Source: Aliihoeflea sp. 2WW (GTDB lineage: Bacteria; Pseudomonadota; Alphaproteobacteria; Rhizobiales; Rhizobiaceae). From it: 64,000 nucleotides of DNA. The position numbers and the translations under genes were made by a program. Numbering within the stretch: the first letter of the stretch is position 1; every line of letters starts with the position of its first letter. The notes under the pieces are model-generated. The model did not search any database. It was given only the letters and a program-made list of their open reading frames with translations, and was not told the DNA's origin. Location: NCBI RefSeq assembly GCF_000497755.1, contig NZ_AYOD01000005.1, positions 62,001 through 126,000 on the forward strand, read 5' to 3'. Positions 1-7,831 of this stretch are shown piece after piece.

Positions 1-114
1 GTGCGCTTCGATCCCCTCGATCTGAAGAACGAATTTACCGTCCTGCTCCTCGTAGAGCACGTGGAATTGTTCCTCGACACTGTCGAGACTTTCGATGATT
101 GCTTTCAGGGCCAC
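1..114 (-). CDS. Phage head scaffold-like protein, N-terminal 38 codons (runs off left edge)
   Basis: A GTG start at 114 opens a leftward frame that stays open to base 1 and begins VALKAIIESLDSVEEQF, followed by an YEEQDGKFVLQIEGIE stretch. This pattern (MALKAVI..LDDVPE..R..Y.EKDGKFVLDVEG) is what I recall from the start of phage scaffold-type proteins encoded just after the portal gene. It lies on the portal strand, 1.5 kb downstream of it, which fits a terminase-portal-scaffold order. It shows that phage morphogenesis genes continue left of the window, so the prophage is not cut off at the portal. The family match is from memory of the motif; the rest of the protein cannot be seen. Confidence 0.6.
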   Translation of the reverse strand, partial: MALKAIIESLDSVEEQFHVLYEEQDGKFVLQIEGIEAH

Positions 115-213
115 TGGCCTTCTCCTGGGTTGCAAGCCCGACGCGCGGGCATAGGATGCCGCCAACTAGCGGCAAGACACGAGGCTTCAGTGCCTCGAAA
201 CATGGAGATGAGA

Positions 214-615
214 ATGGACATTCGACGTAGCGGCTCTGCGCCCTCACGACGCGGCCCGTCCGACTATTTCACCGGCTCGGTTTGGCATGACCCGATCGTC
301 GAAGCCGAAGCACCGGCACGCGTGCGCTCGTTGATCGTTCGCTTCGATCCGGGCGCGCGGACACACTGGCACACGCACCCCCTCGGACAGACGCTGCACG
401 TCGTCGCCGGTTCTGGCCTCATCCAGAAGGAAGGTGAACCCATTCAGCCGATCAATCCGGGCGATTCCGTCTGGATCGCGCCTGGCGAGAAGCACTGGCA
501 CGGTGCCGGCCCAGATACGGCGATGACGCACATCGCCATCCATGAAGCGCTGGACGGCAGCAACGTGGAATGGCTAGAGCCGGTCAGCGACCAACAATAT
601 GGCAGCTACCGTTAG
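214..615 (+). CDS. Small cupin-domain protein
   Basis: A 133-residue single-domain cupin. The first cupin motif is visible as THWHTHPLGQT near residue 50 (three metal-ligand histidines) followed by a conserved glycine. The second is PGDSVWIAPGEKHWHG near residue 90, giving the fourth histidine. Family members bind a divalent metal and are often annotated as quercetin-dioxygenase-like or carboxymuconolactone-associated cupins; the substrate cannot be told. I chose ATG 214 because GGAGATGA sits just upstream; an open frame extends to base 1 but the extra residues do not look like protein. It is on the opposite strand to the phage late genes and sits between scaffold and portal, so it is probably cargo acquired by the phage. 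Confidence 0.7.
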   Translation: MDIRRSGSAPSRRGPSDYFTGSVWHDPIVEAEAPARVRSLIVRFDPGARTHWHTHPLGQTLHVVAGSGLIQKEGEPIQPINPGDSVWIAPGEKHWHGAGPDTAMTHIAIHEALDGSNVEWLEPVSDQQYGSYR

Positions 616-722
616 CACGAGCGGGGTGACGGCTCTTATAGACGTTGGCTGCTGTTACTGCCGGTGGTGAAAGCCGCCCCAGGCGTGCGACGGCAGCCGG
701 CCGCCAGTGCCGAACGCTTAAG

Positions 723-1538
723 CTAAGTTGAGGAAGTAGCTTCTTCCGTTATCACCTTGAACCCCGTCAACATGTTGGGTCCAAAAGTCAGCGTGAGTGG
801 AACATCGGCAGCGTCTCGCCCTCGAGCAACCAAAATCCGACCGATCCTCGGATCGTTGTTTCGAGGGTCAAACATGTGCCACCTTCCACCAAGGAAGACC
901 TCAATCCAAGCTGCGAAATCCTGCGGCGCGTGAGGCAGTGGCAAGCCGATGTCGCTTATGTATCCCGTGCAGTACCGAGCCGGAATGTTCAGACACCGGC
1001 AAAATGCGAGGGCCAAGTGCGCGTAATCACGACAAACACCCTGGCGCTCATTGAACGCTTCTGACGCGGTCCTCGTGGCGCGAGAGTGCTCATAACCGAA
1101 GGCCAAATGATTGTGAACGAAGTCCACGATCGCTTGAACCCTTGCCCATCCTAGCGGCTCCCCACCAAATAGCTGCCATGCAGTCTCGGAAAGGAGATCC
1201 GTGTCGCAATAGCGGCTGCCGAGCAGGAATTGCACCGTTTCGGCCGGCAGCATATGCACTGGTGCCTGCTCAGCAGCAGGATCGATACTGTCCCATTGCC
1301 CGGAGTCTCGAACGATCGTTTCGGTGCGAAGGGAGAACGTCCCCGCGGGTGCCAGTAGTCGGTTGCACCAGTTGCCGAACGTGTCCCGGTAACCCTCGAC
1401 TGGAACTGAAGGAAGCGTGATTAGGTAATCTGGCTTTTCCAAGTCCGAAACACGGGACGAATGGACGTTGAGGGTTGCAATGAGTGGTGTGGGCTGAGGA
1501 AATTCAAAGGTAAGTTCACTGCCGACGCGAATTCGCAA
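723..1538 (-). CDS. Transglutaminase-like cysteine protease family protein
   Basis: A 271-residue protein with an N-terminal beta-rich region and a C-terminal transglutaminase-like core. The nucleophile motif ERQGVCRDYAHLALAFCR lies near residue 165, the histidine region is AAWIEVFLGGRWHMFDPRNN near residue 210, and the acid is the aspartate of FDPR. These three give a complete Cys-His-Asp triad. Bacterial members are predicted peptidases or amidases, common in Rhizobiales chromosomes; the substrate is unknown. The start is TTG 1538, supported by GGAG five bases upstream. It is co-directional with the portal gene but belongs to no known phage module, so it is likely cargo together with the cupin gene. 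Confidence 0.75.
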   Translation of the reverse strand: MRIRVGSELTFEFPQPTPLIATLNVHSSRVSDLEKPDYLITLPSVPVEGYRDTFGNWCNRLLAPAGTFSLRTETIVRDSGQWDSIDPAAEQAPVHMLPAETVQFLLGSRYCDTDLLSETAWQLFGGEPLGWARVQAIVDFVHNHLAFGYEHSRATRTASEAFNERQGVCRDYAHLALAFCRCLNIPARYCTGYISDIGLPLPHAPQDFAAWIEVFLGGRWHMFDPRNNDPRIGRILVARGRDAADVPLTLTFGPNMLTGFKVITEEATSST

Positions 1539-1605
1539 ACTGATCTCCGTCCTGTTTCATCTGGCCACAGCCGATGGCGTGGAGCAGAGTAACAGAAGGA
1601 AAGGC

Positions 1606-2976
1606 CTATTGTGGCGCCGATAGCAATCCCGCCTGCACCGGATCACTGCCTATGTCTTCCTTGTCGATCAGAATAAGCTCAGCCTCATGGTCGCGCTCGG
1701 CGGAGGCGATTTCGCCGCGCTGCAGGTTCTCGTACAGCGTTTGATACGACACCGCGCCGTCCTGCCAGAGCTTGACCAGTGAAGCCGCATCCTGCGGGCT
1801 CAGCGTAGCATCGACGAACGACAGGTTCGGCTTGACGATCACCTCGTCGGGCCGGGCGCCGATCATCACCGCGATATGCCGAAGTGACTTCTCCAGACCC
1901 TGAGCGCTGGCGAGCGCGATCGAGGTCAGCGTTGCCGTCTGAGCCGCATATCGGATGCGAAGGGCGTCGCCGCTCTCGGCCGACTTCTTCTCGCTGTCGA
2001 ACAGCCTGGCGCCGGCCGCCGCAGCATTGGCGCGTTCGTCCTGGATGGCGACGCGGTGTGCATCGATGCCGGTTCCCGTCGGCCCGACATACTTGGCGTC
2101 CGGCATGTGGTCGTCTTTGCTGGCCTTCAGCGTCAGCACAACACCGGCGCCGACCGCCGACGGCGCATCGCCATTGATGATGACCAGCGTTTCCTGCCCG
2201 CTCATGTAGAGCTGGTGGCGGTAGTCGGCATCAAGGCGGTACATCGCCAGCGCGGCGCGGGCCACGCCAATGAGCGGCGGCTCGTCGGGCGAAACGGATA
2301 GGTCTTTCGAGCCGATGACGACGAACGGGATCTCGGTCAGCGCGCCGCCGCCGCGGACAGTCGGCTGGGCTTCGGCCTCGTCCCTTTCGGTGCCCGTATA
2401 GGTGTCGACCGAATAGCGCCCATCCTCAAGCCGCAGCACCCGGTAGGCCTGCTTCTGGCTCCACTGGAAGCCATCGCGCTTCAAGCCGCTCTCGTCGAGC
2501 ACGAACAGGTCACGTTCGGGCGACCAGTTGATCAGCGCCTCGGTCGTGTATCCCGCGAGCCAAGGCAGATCGGACCCCGCCGATGCCGCGTCCGCCAAGA
2601 GCGCATAGCGGCCCATTAGCAGCAGTTCACCGGTGATCCGCCGATGGAACGCCTCGAGCGACATGCCGTCGGTCGTCGCCCTCTCCCACAGGCCCTCCAT
2701 GGCCTTGGGCATCGTAATCTGCGCTTCGGTGCGGTGAATGACCCCGATCATGCCGCGAATGGTCGGAGCGACGATCTCCGAGAACTGCGCCCGCTTCTGG
2801 TAGGCGGCGTACATCGCGCGGCCGCCGTCCTCCTGCACCCGAAAGCCCGATGGCTTCGGCAGATAGTCCTCTCCGGCTTCCTTGACCGCCTTCTCGCCTC
2901 TCGCCGTGGCGCGCATCATCGCCCACTCTTCCTGGCGATCGATCCAGTCCGGATGCTTGGTGTCGACAGCGCTCAT
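1606..2976 (-). CDS. Phage portal protein (DUF4055 family)
   Basis: A 456-residue protein that would form the dodecameric DNA-entry ring of the phage head. It shows the DUF4055 pattern: MYAAYQKRAQF and TIRGMIGVIHR near residues 55-85, LLMGRYALLAD near 125, the RDFQW/YRVLRLEDG section, and QTATLTSIALASAQGLEKSLRH near 365. Length matches the family. The ATG at 2974-2976 overlaps the terminase stop by one base (TGATG), indicating translational coupling, and is preferred over the longer upstream frame, which lies inside the terminase gene. The gene after it in the morphogenesis order is displaced by about 1.5 kb of non-phage cargo. Confidence 0.85.
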   Translation of the reverse strand: MSAVDTKHPDWIDRQEEWAMMRATARGEKAVKEAGEDYLPKPSGFRVQEDGGRAMYAAYQKRAQFSEIVAPTIRGMIGVIHRTEAQITMPKAMEGLWERATTDGMSLEAFHRRITGELLLMGRYALLADAASAGSDLPWLAGYTTEALINWSPERDLFVLDESGLKRDGFQWSQKQAYRVLRLEDGRYSVDTYTGTERDEAEAQPTVRGGGALTEIPFVVIGSKDLSVSPDEPPLIGVARAALAMYRLDADYRHQLYMSGQETLVIINGDAPSAVGAGVVLTLKASKDDHMPDAKYVGPTGTGIDAHRVAIQDERANAAAAGARLFDSEKKSAESGDALRIRYAAQTATLTSIALASAQGLEKSLRHIAVMIGARPDEVIVKPNLSFVDATLSPQDAASLVKLWQDGAVSYQTLYENLQRGEIASAERDHEAELILIDKEDIGSDPVQAGLLSAPQ

Positions 2977-4541
2977 CAGTACATCCCGGTGACTGTCGTC
3001 GTTTCTGTCTTTATCTCGCGCTTCACGACGAGGCGCGCAAAGGCGCCGGACGACGCGTCGACCTGATCCTTGAAGCTGCCACCTGGAAACAGGCAGAGTT
3101 CGTCGAGGTAGCTCTCGTTCCACTCGCCCTGGACGAGGTAGACATTGCCCGCCTCGCACTGAGACGAAAACGGCTCGGCGCGCGTGACCTTGTCGCCCGT
3201 TTCCGGCTCTGCTTTCACCTTCCAGCCCGCCAGCATGGCGACCATGTCCTTGGCCTGCACCTTGCCGGCCTGACCGGGATCTTGCGGAAGGCTGATCTCG
3301 ACATCCTTTCCGTCGATCTCGGCCGTGGCCTTGATCAGCATCCGGACTTTATTGCCCTCGTCCTGCGTTTTCACGACGTGCCCGACGACGAATGATCCGT
3401 CTGGAGCCTTGCCGAGCTTGACGCCTGCGGTGCGCGCCGCCGTGGTCTTCTTCGTCGCGGCCAAGTCCCAATGCCGGACCCAGCGTGTGCCGGCCGGTGC
3501 CTGGCGGATGACCTTGCCGGCGAACCACTCGCGCTTGAACAGTCCGCCCTCGCGAGGAACGGGTCGTTGCTGGTATTGGCCAGCGATGGCGTATTCCGTC
3601 AGTGCCTTTTGGTCCCGCACGAGTACGGCTGGCGGGAATCGCTCGGGGAACAGCAGTTCGCCCTCGGCAGAGCGCGGGTCTTCAAATCCCAGCGCCGTCG
3701 AGCACCGCCGCTCCGGCTCAAATCGCATCGGCAGCATGAGGTGCTGATATCCGAGCTTCAGCTTCTCGATCTGACCCGAAACGTCGTCCTCGTGGAGCCG
3801 CTGCATGATGACGACGATCGCGGACTTCTCCGGGTCATTCACGCGTGACGGGACCGATTCCCGAAAGATGCGCGTCGTCCGCTGCCGCTCCGCCGGGCTT
3901 TCGGCGGTTTCCGTCGAATGCGGATCGTCGATGATCACCCGATCGCCGCGGCCACCGGTGAGGCTTGAGAAAGGCACGCCCTCGCGAAAGCCAGTCTTGG
4001 AATTGGCGAACGAGGATTCACCGGAGCGGACGAGGTTCACTTCCGGCCAGAGCGATTGATACCAGTCCGAGTTGACCAGATCGCGCATCCGCCGGCTGTC
4101 GCGCTTGACGTAGTTTTCTGAATAGCTCGTCGTCAGGAAACGCATGCCGGGCATGCTCTGCGGCCCCCATTCCCACGCCGGCCAGAAGACGGAGGCGAGC
4201 AGCGACTTCATTGTACCGGGCGGCACGTTGATCAGGAGCCGGTTGGGGAAACCCATCGCGAGGAACCGGCCCGTCGTGATCGCCTCCAGATGCGAGCAGA
4301 TCGCGTCGATGTGCCAGCCGTGGATGTAAGGCTGTGTCGGCTCGAGGACGTGCCAGGCCTCACGGACGAAACCTGTCAGCGTTTGGCAGCGCGCACGGAT
4401 GCGCTCGGCATCCTTCGAAACCCGCTCCCGTTCGGCCTCAGCCTGCCTGCGCGCCCTCTCCTGCCGGATCAGCCGCATCATCGTCGCCGGGTCCGGCAAG
4501 CGGGCCGAAGATGCTTTCGAGCTGTGCGAGTTCATCACCAC
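2976..4541 (-). CDS. terL: Phage terminase large subunit
   Basis: The 521-residue DNA-packaging motor. The N-terminal ATPase has a Walker A-like loop NVPPGTMKS near residue 105 and Walker B VIIDDPHS near 200, followed by the coupling segment VIMQRLHEDD. The C-terminal RNase H-like nuclease begins at VRHWDLAATKK near residue 355, with acidic residues at LPQDPGQAG and LCLFPGGSFKDQVDA further on. All main motifs are intact. The first 104 bases overlap the end of the small terminase gene, and the stop overlaps the portal start. The start could be ATG 4541 or ATG 4535. Confidence 0.93.
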   Translation of the reverse strand: MVMNSHSSKASSARLPDPATMMRLIRQERARRQAEAERERVSKDAERIRARCQTLTGFVREAWHVLEPTQPYIHGWHIDAICSHLEAITTGRFLAMGFPNRLLINVPPGTMKSLLASVFWPAWEWGPQSMPGMRFLTTSYSENYVKRDSRRMRDLVNSDWYQSLWPEVNLVRSGESSFANSKTGFREGVPFSSLTGGRGDRVIIDDPHSTETAESPAERQRTTRIFRESVPSRVNDPEKSAIVVIMQRLHEDDVSGQIEKLKLGYQHLMLPMRFEPERRCSTALGFEDPRSAEGELLFPERFPPAVLVRDQKALTEYAIAGQYQQRPVPREGGLFKREWFAGKVIRQAPAGTRWVRHWDLAATKKTTAARTAGVKLGKAPDGSFVVGHVVKTQDEGNKVRMLIKATAEIDGKDVEISLPQDPGQAGKVQAKDMVAMLAGWKVKAEPETGDKVTRAEPFSSQCEAGNVYLVQGEWNESYLDELCLFPGGSFKDQVDASSGAFARLVVKREIKTETTTVTGMY

Positions 4542-4917
4542 TCAATTTCGTTAGGTCGATGGTCTGGATCGGGCCGCCGTTGCGGCCGGTGTGCTCGCGC
4601 TTCTCGATGATGAGACCGGTCAGCTTTGCTTTGCCCATCGTGGCGGATACGGCCGCGCTGGTCTGCTTCTCTGCGATGGCAAGAGCGCGCGCCTCTTCCA
4701 GCTCAACGAGCAGACTGTCCATCGTCACCTCAGCCTTGCGCGCCGCTCTACCCTGCACTTCGGCGACACGTTGACCAATGTTGACATTTGTTGACAACCG
4801 AGAGGCGGCTGTCCTGTCGCCCTTGTAGCCGGCGCTCGCGTATGCTTCCGTCGCGTTCATGCCCTTTGCTAGCGCTTGGGCGAACTTTTCGTGACGGCTA
4901 TTTCGAAGGACCGGCAT
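4438..4917 (-). CDS. terS: Phage terminase small subunit
   Basis: A 159-residue DNA-recognition subunit of the packaging complex. The N-terminal helix-turn-helix of terminase_2-type proteins is visible at RHEKFAQALAKGMNATEAYASAGYKGDRTAASRLSTNVNI. A helical oligomerisation region (SLLVELEEARALAIAEKQTSAAVSATMGKAKLTGL) and an acidic Gly/Ala/Asp-rich tail that could contact TerL follow. I chose ATG 4917 because the recognisable homology starts there; the upstream extension to 5076 looks like untranslated shadow. The 3' end overlaps terL by 104 bases. Confidence 0.85.
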   Translation of the reverse strand: MPVLRNSRHEKFAQALAKGMNATEAYASAGYKGDRTAASRLSTNVNIGQRVAEVQGRAARKAEVTMDSLLVELEEARALAIAEKQTSAAVSATMGKAKLTGLIIEKREHTGRNGGPIQTIDLTKLSGDELAQLESIFGPLAGPGDDDAADPAGEGAQAG

Positions 4918-4958
4918 ACTTGGCCTATCGCTTTTCAGGATTGGGACAACCTGCCTTG

Positions 4959-5279
4959 ATGGCAGTGCTATCGGGGCTGGCCGTAATGCCAGCGGCTTCA
5001 TCATCCCAATATCTGAAAGAGGGTGAGGCTCATGCTCTTGCCGTGGGGCATTTGCTCGGCGAGCCATATGGTGCAACCCATACTGAAGTTGCTCAGAACA
5101 TCACCAGCAGTGCACTGGTCATTGCTGGCTCCACGCCGTGCGCCTCAGTGACGGCCCCGGTATGGTCCTTCCAAATAGACGTCCCTGCAACTCGTCATGG
5201 TGAGCAGCCCATTCGAGGCACGCTGGACGTCGACGCTGCTACTGGCGATCTGGTCTGCGCCACGTTGCCGTTCCTGTAG
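4959..5279 (+). CDS. Hypothetical protein on the strand opposite the phage late genes
   Basis: A possible 106-residue protein (97 residues if it starts at ATG 4986). The C-terminal half, SVTAPVWSFQIDVPATRHG followed by PIRGTLDVDAATGDLVCATLP, reads like a beta-sheet-rich folded domain with a normal composition, unlike the arginine- or serine-rich shadow frames nearby. The gene occupies most of the gap between the small terminase and two small membrane proteins and runs against them, like the other cargo islands of this prophage. I do not recognise a family, and no strong ribosome binding site is visible, so the call is tentative. Confidence 0.4.
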   Translation: MAVLSGLAVMPAASSSQYLKEGEAHALAVGHLLGEPYGATHTEVAQNITSSALVIAGSTPCASVTAPVWSFQIDVPATRHGEQPIRGTLDVDAATGDLVCATLPFL

Positions 5280-5374
5280 ACATCTGGTGGAGAATGGAAT
5301 GCCCGGGGTCGCTTTCCTGGCGTATTCCTATGCCCGCCTGTTTTTGCGTTTTGGCTTCATCGCGTTGACGCCAA

Positions 5375-5551
5375 CTAGAATATACCCACGGCCAAATGTG
5401 CCCATACTGCCGCTGTGGCGAGGACTATCACTGCAATCAGGAGCCATCGAGTCGGCTGCGTCTTCACTCGGTAGCGAACGACCGCGATACCCAGTACGAC
5501 TGTCAAAATGAGAACGGCCGCCGCCGCAACGTCTTCAATGCCCCAGTCCAT
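5375..5551 (-). CDS. Small two-helix membrane protein, phage encoded
   Basis: A 58-residue protein with two predicted transmembrane helices: VAAAAVLILTVVLGIAVV near residues 8-25 and WLLIAVIVLATAAVWAHLAVG near 36-56, joined by a basic loop RYRVKTQPTR. ATG 5551 follows GGGAG at a loose distance. Together with the single-helix gene just upstream it resembles a holin-type pair in size and topology, but no endolysin is present in the visible part of the phage, so lysis is only one possibility. Confidence 0.55.
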   Translation of the reverse strand: MDWGIEDVAAAAVLILTVVLGIAVVRYRVKTQPTRWLLIAVIVLATAAVWAHLAVGIF

Positions 5552-5583
5552 GCACCCAGCACTCCCGCGGGCTCCAGAACAAT

Positions 5584-5709
5584 CTAGTGCATCAAAACGC
5601 ACATGTGGAAGAACTCGTATACCGCACAGCGGCCGATCAGCAGAGAAACAACCGTCGTGCCCATGAGTACCGAGGCAATCGAAACTGCCGAGATAGACAT
5701 CCGTGTCAT
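5584..5709 (-). CDS. 41-residue single-helix membrane protein
   Basis: A short leftward frame from ATG 5707-5709 to TAG 5584-5586, beginning MTRMSISAVSIASVLMGTT and containing one hydrophobic segment (AVSIASVLMGTTVVSLLIG) before a Cys/Phe/His-containing tail. It lies 32 bases upstream of the 58-residue membrane protein gene on the same strand and would be co-transcribed with it. The function is unknown; a holin, antiholin or superinfection-exclusion peptide would fit the size. Confidence 0.4.
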   Translation of the reverse strand: MTRMSISAVSIASVLMGTTVVSLLIGRCAVYEFFHMCVLMH

Positions 5710-5796
5710 CGCATCCCCTAGCTTGGCCTGCCAACCGACACCGGCTGACAGTGTTCCGCTGCGATCTTCGTCATGCCTAACGCTGTGTGACCGGGG

Positions 5797-6396
5797 CTAA
5801 GCCGCCTTGCGGCTGGCTTCTCTATCTTCCTTGCTCAACGCCTCAGGTTTCGCGCCGTCTGCCATCCAATGCGTGACTGTCGCGATCCTGCCGAAATCAC
5901 TACCCTGATTTGGCAACATTGGCGACACCCTCGACCAGTTAGGATGCTGTAACGATTGGGCATTTTTGATCAGCGACGCGGCAATCGCGCTGATCTGCTG
6001 GTCCATTCGGCGCTCCGCCGTCCTACGAACCCGACCGGTTTTCGCGCAGAACTGCCGGAAGGAACCAACCATGCGCGGCCATGCCAGACACATTGCCCAC
6101 ATGCCGAGCACAACCCGGCGCTCGTCATCCTGCACCAGTTCGGTCATCCAACGATAGGTCACTTCTTCAGCTCGACTGATGGCCGATGCCGACGGCCGAT
6201 ACCGGACCTTGACCTCGTTATAGCCGTACCCCTGACTATCAGGCGGCGACGCGGGCCAGAAGGTGCGGAGCGTGGCCGGGCTCAACCCGCGGACGTCCAT
6301 GTGCGCGAAGGTATCCGCGGCCTCGACGATCCGGGCCTTCACGATCAGGCTGGCATCGGCGACTTCGGCGGCGTGGATGGAAAGGTCAGACTGCAA
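5797..6396 (-). CDS. DUF6362-like phage protein
   Basis: A 199-residue protein. The central part (VKARIVEAADTFAHMDVRGLSP, RTFWPASPPD, RPSASAISRAEEVTYRWM, DDERRVVLGMWAMCLAWPRMV, CAKTGRVRRTAERRMDQQISAIAASL) matches my memory of DUF6362, found in alphaproteobacterial prophages beside packaging genes. It has a helix-turn-helix-like end (GRVRRTAERRM), so a DNA-binding or late-regulatory role is possible but unproven. The start is most likely TTG 6396, preceded by GGAG and placed inside the end of the upstream gene (11-base overlap), which suggests coupled translation. Confidence 0.65.
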   Translation of the reverse strand: MQSDLSIHAAEVADASLIVKARIVEAADTFAHMDVRGLSPATLRTFWPASPPDSQGYGYNEVKVRYRPSASAISRAEEVTYRWMTELVQDDERRVVLGMWAMCLAWPRMVGSFRQFCAKTGRVRRTAERRMDQQISAIAASLIKNAQSLQHPNWSRVSPMLPNQGSDFGRIATVTHWMADGAKPEALSKEDREASRKAA

Positions 6397-6808
6397 GGCG
6401 CTGCTCCGGCTCGTCGAGAAGGGTTTCGAGGCTCTTGTAGATAAGCATTCGCAGGGAAGCGCGCACCGGCCACGGGCGCCGTGCAACGGCTTCGCCACGC
6501 AGGACACCGAGGGGGATGTGGTCGAACGCATCCAGCACATCTGCCGCCCGTTCCGACCAGTCGGGCCGCTGGACGAGGATGTCGGAGATGGCGCCGATCG
6601 TCTCGCTCCACAGCTCATCTCGGTTGTTCTTCGTCTGGCGGATGCAGCGCAGGGTGAACACGAGATGGCCATCGCCGTAGGTGTTGCGGATCTCGTGCAT
6701 TGTACCGCGCGCATGGCTCTGCGCAGCGGCACGCCGCCGGTAGACCGGCACCAGCTTGATACCGAGCCCGTCGAGAAGAGCGTCGAGTTGACCCTTCGGC
6801 CTGGTCAC
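6386..6808 (-). CDS. Conserved phage hypothetical protein
   Basis: A 140-residue protein starting at GTG 6808, just after a GGAGGG ribosome binding site. Visible sections are TMHEIRNTYGDGHLVFTLRCIRQTKNN, ISDILVQRPDWSERAADVLDAFDHIPLG and RASLRMLIYKSLETLLD. I recall similar short proteins in Rhizobiales prophages but no function. It overlaps the DUF6362-like gene by 11 bases and the two probably form one translational unit at the head of the packaging block. Confidence 0.6.
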   Translation of the reverse strand: MTRPKGQLDALLDGLGIKLVPVYRRRAAAQSHARGTMHEIRNTYGDGHLVFTLRCIRQTKNNRDELWSETIGAISDILVQRPDWSERAADVLDAFDHIPLGVLRGEAVARRPWPVRASLRMLIYKSLETLLDEPEQRLAV

Positions 6809-6870
6809 CCTTCGGCCCTCCAAGAAACAATTCGACCGGTAGCGCTGTTCGGGGGCAAAGGAGACGATCT

Positions 6871-7125
6871 ATGCCCGACAATGCAAACACACCTCCCGTC
6901 CGCGATACCGGCGCAACCGGTGTTCCGGAGAACGACAAGCGTGACCTGATCGATGATGAGCATAGCCAGGCTGCCCAAGCGCCGAAAACGAGCGGTGCCC
7001 CAGAGCGCGGCAAGGAGCCACTGACCAACAAGCTGGCCGATCGGAACACGGAAGGCCCCCGCGAAGCCGGCACAACCCCGCGCCCCACCGACAAGCCCAT
7101 TGTGGGCGGCGACCGAGGAGCCTGA
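6871..7125 (+). CDS. Small disordered acidic protein
   Basis: An 84-residue protein rich in Pro, Asp, Gly and Thr with almost no hydrophobic core, so probably intrinsically disordered. ATG 6871 is preceded by AAGGAG at an ideal distance. It diverges from the packaging block and is followed two bases later by a second protein of the same character. Such Pro/Asp-rich small proteins occur in rhizobial genomes, but I know no function. It is probably cargo, not part of the phage lytic programme. Confidence 0.6.
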   Translation: MPDNANTPPVRDTGATGVPENDKRDLIDDEHSQAAQAPKTSGAPERGKEPLTNKLADRNTEGPREAGTTPRPTDKPIVGGDRGA

Positions 7126-7128
7126 TCG

Positions 7129-7374
7129 ATGGGTGTTCTCAAAAGCCTCGCCGCTGAATTGACGCCTGAATGGCTCACAGGAAAGGAAGGTACCAGCATG
7201 GCTGATCCCCGCGAGGATACCGACAAGCCGCCGATGCCCGATCCCAATTGGAAGCCGGAGGTCGAGAAGACGCCCCTTGATCCGAAGGATGGTGAAGACG
7301 ATTTCGATCGGAACCGCGACGATATCGGCGACAAGCCTTCCGATCCTCGGGACGGATTCACACCCAAGCCGTAG
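7129..7374 (+). CDS. Small disordered acidic protein, second copy type
   Basis: An 81-residue protein whose last 58 residues (MADPREDTDKPPMPDPNW onward, with repeated D-K-P and P-x-D units) are strongly acidic and proline rich. Two starts are plausible: ATG 7129 after GGAG, or ATG 7198 after AAGGAAGG. The Pro/Asp character resembles the preceding gene, so the two may be diverged duplicates or a functional pair. No known domain is seen. Confidence 0.55.
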   Translation: MGVLKSLAAELTPEWLTGKEGTSMADPREDTDKPPMPDPNWKPEVEKTPLDPKDGEDDFDRNRDDIGDKPSDPRDGFTPKP

Positions 7375-7382
7375 GGGGAACA

Positions 7383-7592
7383 TCAAGCCTCCTGCCTCGG
7401 CGCCGGCGGCGGAAACTTGGCCTGCAGCCGGCCGAACATCGGATCGCCGCTCGTGTCGAGACAGTCAGCCGGGACCGTCACCGCGGTCGAATAACGATCT
7501 TCCTCACCCTTTGGCACCCGGGGCTTCTCGACGTGATAGACGGCCGGGCACCAGCGCCCGTTCGTCCTTTCCCACCTGAACCACTTCGTCAT
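7383..7592 (-). CDS. Conserved small phage protein
   Basis: A 69-residue protein with aromatic-rich start (MTKWFRWERTNGRWCPAVYH) and a VPKGEEDRYSTAVTVPADC middle. Its ATG overlaps the stop of the upstream gene by four bases (ATGA), placing it last in a tightly packed leftward run after the helicase. The function is unknown. Confidence 0.55.
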   Translation of the reverse strand: MTKWFRWERTNGRWCPAVYHVEKPRVPKGEEDRYSTAVTVPADCLDTSGDPMFGRLQAKFPPPAPRQEA

Positions 7593-7831
7593 TCCGCAGC
7601 CTCCATGAAGCGCAGCGCCGATCGCTCTGGGATCGGGTCACCGAGCAGACGCCCGGTCAGCGAGCGGCGATCGGGCACTGTGGCCCAAATCCGCCGGCGC
7701 TCGACATGTTCATGCGGAATGTGGACCACATGGACCATGCCGGCCGCTTCGAATCCGATCTGTGCTTCCCGGATCATCTCGCGCATCGCGGCGGCTCGGC
7801 GCTTGATGCGCTCGGGGCTATCCTTGCTCAT
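7589..7831 (-). CDS. Conserved small phage protein
   Basis: An 80-residue protein with a basic N-terminal helix (ERIKRRAAAMREMIREAQIGFEAAG) followed by a His-rich strand segment (MVHVVHIPHEHVERRRIWATVPDRR). It is coupled by four-base overlaps both to the upstream 118-residue gene and to the downstream 69-residue gene. No family is recognised; the basic surface would suit nucleic-acid or helicase contact, which is speculative. Confidence 0.55.
   Translation of the reverse strand: MSKDSPERIKRRAAAMREMIREAQIGFEAAGMVHVVHIPHEHVERRRIWATVPDRRSLTGRLLGDPIPERSALRFMEAAE

Noticed and set aside
1540-1606. Left boundary of a truncated prophage just after the portal gene
   Set aside because: The frame at 114-1 looks like the scaffold gene that normally follows the portal, and the expected tRNA-Val copy is not found here, so the phage more likely continues left.
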